Source of the DNA: Symbiodinium natans
Lineage: Eukaryota; Sar; Dinophyceae; Suessiales; Symbiodiniaceae
DNA: 64,000 nucleotides
Reading direction: 5' to 3'
NCBI GenBank assembly: GCA_905221605.1
Contig: CAJNDS010001746.1
Span: 277,797 to 341,796, forward strand
The notes beneath the pieces were generated by a model. That model was not told the origin of the DNA. It ran no database searches and saw only the letters and a program-made list of their open reading frames with translations. Below are positions 59,901 to 64,000 of the stretch, piece by piece. Position 1 is the first letter of the stretch, and each line of letters starts with the position of its first letter. A program made the position numbers and the translations under genes.

Positions 59901-62900
59901 AAACGGGGGAGGAGTGAACCTTGGAAGTATACTGAATGTGGCAAACATATCGACTGTGCGGGAGGAAAGGCTGAGGAGGGGAGTGACAGGAAACGTCGGC
60001 GCTCGTGTTGGGAGCGGCGCAGGGCCGATCTCTGCAAACAAGGCCGGTGCGTCTGCCTCTTGGAGGCCGGGGGCCACTCGCAGGAAGAGGTTGCTAAAGA
60101 GCTTCACGAGGATGGCCTCACGCGGAGTGAGCCTTCTCGAGCCTTCTCTCCCATCTTCTCCAAATCCCTTCCTCTCCCCTTCCTCTCTCCTTAACTCCGC
60201 GCTCTCTCGCTCTCTCTCTCTCTCTCTCGCTCTCGGCTCCTCGAGGCGCTTCTCGTAGCTGAGGTCCTGCATCGCCCCAAGAGACTGCCCCCACTCAATC
60301 GTGCGCAAAAGTCCCTCCCCTCCCCTCCCCCCGCCCCACGCGCAGACACACCCCGAGCGTGCGCGCTTTCGCAAGCGCACGGAGCCTTGCTGAGCTCCGT
60401 CTTGATGGACGCCTCGAAAACCTGTCGAAGGCAAACTGAAGACGTGGAAGGAACTTGAGGCAGTCAACTGCCGTTGCGTCTGATCCTCTTGCGCGTCTCA
60501 GCTCGCTCCTCCAGGAAGAAGGCCAGGCTGTAGCGGTAAAGTGTGTGCATGCTCCCCATGCGCTGCAGCCTCGCAGGCGCAGGCTCTCGGCACAGAGTCA
60601 CATGATGTCACATGCAACGCGCGCAACGCGCGTCTCCGAATTCATTCGCTGAGGCCCCCCGGCATGAAGTACAGGTTGGCGGCGACCTCTCCAGCGGTGT
60701 CGTAGAGCGCGCTGGTCTCGTTGATCTCCTTGTCAGTCAAATACATCCGTATACAGTCGTATACCACAAGGAAGGCGCTGCACACAAATTCTCAAACATT
60801 CCGAATCGGTCCTGCATGATGGTGTCGGTCTGCCCAAGCTTCTCCTGGCAATTGCCAGCGCTCGCATCCCCACCTTCCCTGCCTTCGAACCCTCGGCTTC
60901 GTGGCTTAGCGGCTTAGTCTCCTGGATCTCGGAAGACTCCTTCTTGATTTTCTCCAGGGTTGCGATCACCTTCTCGTCCTGCCCAGGAGCCATTCTTGTA
61001 CAAAGGGAAAGGAGTGCGGAAAAGCGAGAAGCTTGGGGGTAGAGATGGCGCGCTCACCAAGATGTCCTCCAGGATGGAGCCTTCGACGTTCGACAGGGCG
61101 TGGAGCAGGTGCTCCTGCAAAGAACCACGTTTAACATCTGACTCTCATCTTGCGATCCTGCTTCGCTCTCGGGAGAGGCCTCCAGCTCCCGCATCTTCAC
61201 CTAAGACATAAAGGAGTTTCGAGTGCATCCTACAGACCATCCAAAGAAGCCCTGCACGCTCTTTTGAAGAGAAAAGAAGGAAAACGCTGCGGCCTTGCAC
61301 TCGCCCTGGAGCTTCAGCTGATCCTCCCGCTTTCGGTCCACCTTTTCGCGACAAAAACTCTCCAAGCACAGAAGCAGCGCCATGAAACACAACCACAGCT
61401 TCCGCTGGGTCCCCCCACGTCAGGCCGCTCAGACTTCAGTAGCGCGTTCATGCACCTCTCGCGTCGCACGACTCTCCCGACTTCTCCTCTCTCTGCCCCT
61501 CTCGGCTCGGGTCCGCCCACTTGGAACCACTTGTAACCACTTGGAACAATACTTGAAGCGTCTTCTAGCTAGAGCATGCTCTGGGTGAACTGCGTTGCTG
61601 CTTCTGGGGCCGGGCGCTGGCTCTGCAGCGACGAGGGCGTCACTGTGAAGTTCACAAAGGTGACCTCTCGAGGAGCGGAGGGGGCAGAGTGCACACTAGA
61701 GCACACGCGTGAGCGCACGGCAGTGCAGCACACGACACACCCGCCCTAACGCCGCACCACACAGCCAACAAAGAGAGAGAGAGAGAGGCAGAGAGAGAGG
61801 CAGAGAGAGAGAGAGCGTGAGGCAGAGAAGAAGTGATCGACTCAGTGCAGCTCGGTTCCAAAAACTCAGTACAACTCGCTGTAGGGGGGGAGGTGAGGCC
61901 GCGGCCCGGCTGCAGAGGTCGGGCGTGAACTGCGCCGTGGAGTCGCGAGTGCACATGTACATCCTCAGATTTGGAAAAGGAGAGGGGAGCGAGAGAGAGA
62001 AGGAGAGCAGGAGAGAAAGGGAGATAGGGAGAGAGAAAAAGAGGGAGAGACAGCAAGAGAGCATGAGTCATGTCGCATGTGTGTCTGAGAAGAAGCAAAA
62101 AAAGGCACCAACCAAGAGGGGAAAAAAGCAGAGTGCCCGTGTCGAGTTTCTCGAAGGCGGGGCTGAAGTCGATGTCCTGATCCCCAAGAGTTATCAGCAC
62201 CCGCGGGCCACCTCAGAATCTCCGAACGTTGGAAAGAGAAAGAAGGGCTTAGGGCTTAGGGAGCATCAGCTCTGAGTCTCCGAAGTCCTACAAGGCGCTT
62301 CTTTGCCAAAGCTGCCGGTCTGTGCCCTCCACCCCCCCTCCCCTCCCCCCAATTGATTTGTTTGAGGTTTCTGACCAATGCAGCCAAAAAGCTCTTGTGG
62401 GTCTCTCGATTCAGGACGTTATTGAGGATGGGGTCCACCTTGTCCACGTCCATGACGATGAGCGGGGCCCCGAAGCGAAGTGCTGTCTCCAAGCTCTTCA
62501 TGAAGCTGTTCTCCTCTCACGTGTGGAAAACAGCTAGAACCGCTCGCGTCCCCCACCCAGTGATCCTTCCAAGCTTCCAAGCCTAGCAAGCCCAGCAAGC
62601 CCAGCAAGCCCAGCAAGCCCAGCAAGCCAAGCAAGCCCAGCAAGCCAAGCAAGCCAAGGCGCCACGAAGGATGTCTTCAGGAGCTTCTTGTCCTTGAACT
62701 CATTGCTCAAGAAAGTAATCGCCTGACCCGAAGGGTCGATGATCAGCGGGTACCGCAAGAAGCGCCGCATGATGATGGCGTTCTCGTAGCAGAGGTCATC
62801 GTCTGGAAGCGCCTTCACCCCGATCTCTTAGAAGCGCTCACAAACAACTGAGATGCTCAAAAGGGACCGGAAGGAGTCGGAGAGTGCCAGGAACCAACGG

Positions 62901-63280
62901 GCCAAGTCACGTTCTGTTTCCACTGCAAGCGCTCGGAAGGCTTGGACAAGTACTCCTCGGTTAAAGCAGAGGGGGGACAGTCATGTCGCATAGTTTTGTT
63001 AGATTTGGGATTTGGGGGGGGGGGGGGGTGGGGCGGTGTGATATATCGGAATCAGAGCATTGTAAGCTATCCCCGTAGTATGTACACATCAAAAAGGAGT
63101 AGCAGGACTATTGCAAGCAGGCGTCGATGATGGAGATATCCTCCTTTTGCTTGATTTCAGCTTCATCCAGTTTTTCCCTCCAGAGTTGGATGACTCGTTG
63201 GCGCATGAAGAGATCGAAGAAGCCGATGTAGGTGCAAAAGGCGCCACAAATCAGAACATCGCCAATCCTCGTTGGTATGA
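44725..63280 (-). CDS. DYNC1H1-like: Cytoplasmic dynein 1 heavy chain, C-terminal part, many short exons (5' end outside window)
   Basis: This is the force-producing heavy chain of the minus-end-directed microtubule motor. Conserved peptides appear on the minus strand in the family's order: [145 protein letters not shown] and [10 protein letters not shown]. They cover the end of the stalk/strut region, AAA5, AAA6 and the C-terminal domain, about the last quarter of a protein of roughly 4,600 residues. [20 protein letters not shown] and [13 protein letters not shown] fit cytoplasmic dynein 1 better than axonemal dyneins. There are more than 35 exons of about 20-160 nt, many introns start with GC, and one intron holds the 116-bp array. 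The last exon after [16 protein letters not shown] was not fixed (44.5-44.7 kb). No frame break inside an exon was noticed, so it is probably functional. Confidence 0.93.
48720..54885. repeat. 116-bp composite minisatellite, about 53 copies, inside a dynein heavy chain intron
   Basis: The period is 116 bp (GGAACACTGG at 49,357 and 49,473). Each unit has two related halves. Half A (46 bp) starts CCCCTAGGAACAC and contains TGGCGAAAACAGTG. Half B (70 bp) starts CCCCTAGAAACAC and contains TGGCGAAAACAGGG, plus a 24-bp insert with the hairpin CCCCTTCGCGGGG. The array is flanked by dynein exons at about 55.75 and 47.9 kb, so it is intronic. Degenerate copies extend to about 55,230. The minus-strand frames ([20 protein letters not shown]) are repeat artefacts. 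Confidence 0.98.
49689..49815. mobile_element. 127-bp unique insertion within the 116-bp array, flanked by AACAA
   Basis: The array sequence GTGAAAAAACAA is interrupted after 49,688 by a non-repeat segment (TCACTTCAGTCTTTGCC to GATGGTCCTTAT). It resumes with AACAACAATAGC, so AACAA (49,684-49,688) is duplicated at 49,816-49,820, as expected of a target-site duplication. No terminal inverted repeats or coding capacity were seen. Confidence 0.5.
55272..55370. repeat. CTTCCT hexanucleotide microsatellite
   Basis: About 16 units of TTCCTC on the plus strand, between the degenerate edge of the 116-bp array and the next dynein exon. Intronic. Confidence 0.97.
55637..55690. repeat. 8-bp tandem repeat, CGACTCAA
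   Basis: About seven exact copies of ACTCAACG, in the dynein intron just downstream of the exon encoding [16 protein letters not shown]. Confidence 0.95.
55750..60135 (-). CDS. DYNC1H1-like: Dynein heavy chain exon block 2: linker to AAA6 and following region
   Basis: Exons seen, in transcript order: about 60,130-60,050 ([19 protein letters not shown]); 59,893-59,850 ([12 protein letters not shown]); 59,705-59,660 ([10 protein letters not shown]); 59,440-59,400 joined to about 59,282-59,220 by a GC-AG intron (NNQQLKGLQ to [18 protein letters not shown]); 58,900-58,840 ([12 protein letters not shown]); 58,770-58,690 ([18 protein letters not shown]); 58,615-58,540 ([20 protein letters not shown]); about 57,835-57,780 ([17 protein letters not shown]); around 57,700 (AGSWVLLK); ending at 57,381 ([13 protein letters not shown]); from 57,314 ([19 protein letters not shown]); 57,095-57,030 ([17 protein letters not shown]); to 56,655 ([19 protein letters not shown]); from 56,585 ([13 protein letters not shown]); about 56,440-56,411 ([10 protein letters not shown]); about 56,180-56,150 ([13 protein letters not shown]); 56,058-55,998 ([18 protein letters not shown]); and about 55,800-55,755 ([16 protein letters not shown]). 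Introns 57,380-57,315 and 56,654-56,586 are short GC-AG introns (66 and 69 nt) that rejoin the frame exactly. Parts at 59.0-59.1 and 58.3-58.5 kb could not be aligned cleanly. Confidence 0.88.
57140..57235. repeat. GGGAGA-rich low-complexity tract in a dynein intron
   Basis: A purine-rich run (GGGGAGAGGGGGAGAGGG) between the exons encoding VYVFEPPSG and [11 protein letters not shown]. Confidence 0.8.
60380..63280 (-). CDS. DYNC1H1-like: Dynein heavy chain exon block 1: stalk end, AAA5 and start of the AAA5-AAA6 region
   Basis: Exons seen, in transcript order (approximate unless exact ends are given): 63,276-63,117 ([19 protein letters not shown]); 62,962-62,897 ([16 protein letters not shown]); 62,812-62,663 ([13 protein letters not shown] to KTSFV); 62,513-62,403 ([15 protein letters not shown] to ILNNVLNRE); about 62,193-62,140 ([15 protein letters not shown]); about 61,966-61,910 ([16 protein letters not shown]); about 61,663-61,615 ([16 protein letters not shown]); about 61,452-61,415 ([11 protein letters not shown]); about 61,346-61,300 ([15 protein letters not shown]); about 61,199-61,178 (VKMRELE); about 61,115-61,063 ([17 protein letters not shown]); about 60,983-60,930 ([19 protein letters not shown]); about 60,838-60,770 ([16 protein letters not shown]); about 60,738-60,655 ([15 protein letters not shown]); about 60,541-60,485 ([19 protein letters not shown]); and 60,420-60,385 ([12 protein letters not shown]). 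Introns carry GA-rich and 9-bp repeats. The intron 62,662-62,514 is GC-AG and joins KTSFV to ENSFMKSL. Confidence 0.9.
62584..62660. repeat. 9-bp tandem repeat inside a GC-AG dynein intron
   Basis: About eight units of CAAGCCCAG on the plus strand, within intron 62,662-62,514. The repeat begins almost at the GC donor. Confidence 0.95.
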
Positions 63281-64000
63281 TGTGCAAGGCATCTTCAATG
63301 GGCGAGGAATGATTTTGTACTTTTGTTTTTGTCTTTTGTTGGTCTAGCAGTACCTACTTAAGAAGTACAAAAGAAATAGAGGCTTTCCTCTTAAAGCACA
63401 AAGGGGATAGAGATTTGCCGAAGAAGTAACACAAAGAAATCAAGGCTTTCCTAAGGTATATGGGGCCCCCCCATATGAAAACACAATGCTCGCATGACGG
63501 GTTTGGAAAAAGATGTGCACGTTTTCTTAACACAAGTCCTCTTTATATGGCGCAATTTTTCCGACAAAGCAAGCTTGCAAGGAAGCATGATCTGCGTGCT
63601 GAAGCAATCTTGCAAGGCTTCAAAACAAAAATGGAGGTGGGCGGGGGCACAGCCTTTCACAAAGAAATGCAACAGCGGGCGGCACACGCCAAAATCCAAC
63701 GGCGGCTGCGGTCCCCTCCCACACAGACCAAATCTTCTGGCAATGTCCTGCAACTTGCCTGGAAAGTGCCTGACCCTTCCAGACCTATGCGCTTAACAAA
63801 TCGGGGGGACTTGCGCAGCCTAAGGAAACATTTCGCGCGTCGTACCGTACCGGAGTCTGCGTCGAGACGGGCAAAACGTAAAAAAACGCAAGAAACAAGA
63901 AAAACGGCCCGTTGGACAAGTTGTGCAGTCTTGCTCTGACCTGGCTGACCATTGCACCTCGGGAGTTCGAGCCGCCAGAATTTAGAAACCTCATCTTCTG
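63281..64000. other. Presumed dynein intron, no exon recognised; small palindrome
   Basis: Upstream of the first visible dynein exon, no conserved stalk peptide was recognised. ATATGGGGCCCCCCCATAT at about 63,459-63,477 is a near-perfect inverted repeat. Two copies of an AAAGAAAT...GGCTTTCCT segment lie at about 63,370-63,390 and 63,436-63,455. Confidence 0.35.

Overview
The window looks like nuclear DNA of a dinoflagellate, probably a Symbiodiniaceae-like alga. Four observations point this way. (1) Conserved eukaryotic proteins are split into dozens of very short exons. (2) Many introns must start with GC, not GT, for the reading frame to rejoin, and acceptors are usually AG followed by G. 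(3) All well-supported genes in the 28-64 kb half lie on the minus strand, as in the one-directional gene arrays of dinoflagellates. (4) Interstitial CCCTAAA (TTTAGGG-type) telomere-like blocks and many mini- and microsatellites are present. Nothing bacterial was seen: no operons, ribosome binding sites or CRISPR arrays.

Right half (about 28-64 kb), read on the minus strand from high to low coordinates. The largest gene is the C-terminal part of a cytoplasmic dynein 1 heavy chain (about 63.28 to 44.7 kb, 5' end outside the window). It is followed by a CREC-family (calumenin/reticulocalbin-like) multi-EF-hand protein (43.3 to 40.94 kb). Next come a 392-residue coiled-coil protein whose three exons rejoin exactly (40,022 to 38,553), a second coiled-coil protein (38.15 to about 35.2 kb) and an unrecognised protein (33.5 to about 28.4 kb). 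Two large minisatellites sit in introns or between exons: a 116-bp array of about 53 copies inside the dynein gene (48.7-54.9 kb) and a 96-bp array of about 30 copies (28.9-31.9 kb).

Left half (1-28 kb) is repeat-rich. It holds a recent direct segmental duplication of about 3.2 kb (1.08-4.32 and 22.27-25.51 kb) carrying the 3' part of an unrecognised minus-strand gene. It also holds a dispersed repeat present in three copies, a 114-bp minisatellite of about 18.7 copies that keeps an 818-codon frame open, and a replication factor C small-subunit gene (9.36-10.21 kb) with a 14-bp tandem duplication in an exon. A telomere-repeat-rich segment flanked by inverted repeats lies at 16-17.5 kb.

Functionally the genes are housekeeping and unrelated (microtubule motor, Ca2+-binding secretory-pathway protein, clamp loader, coiled-coil proteins). 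The unusual content is in the intron architecture and repeats. Except where stated, exon ends are approximate, because they were found by eye from conserved peptides.
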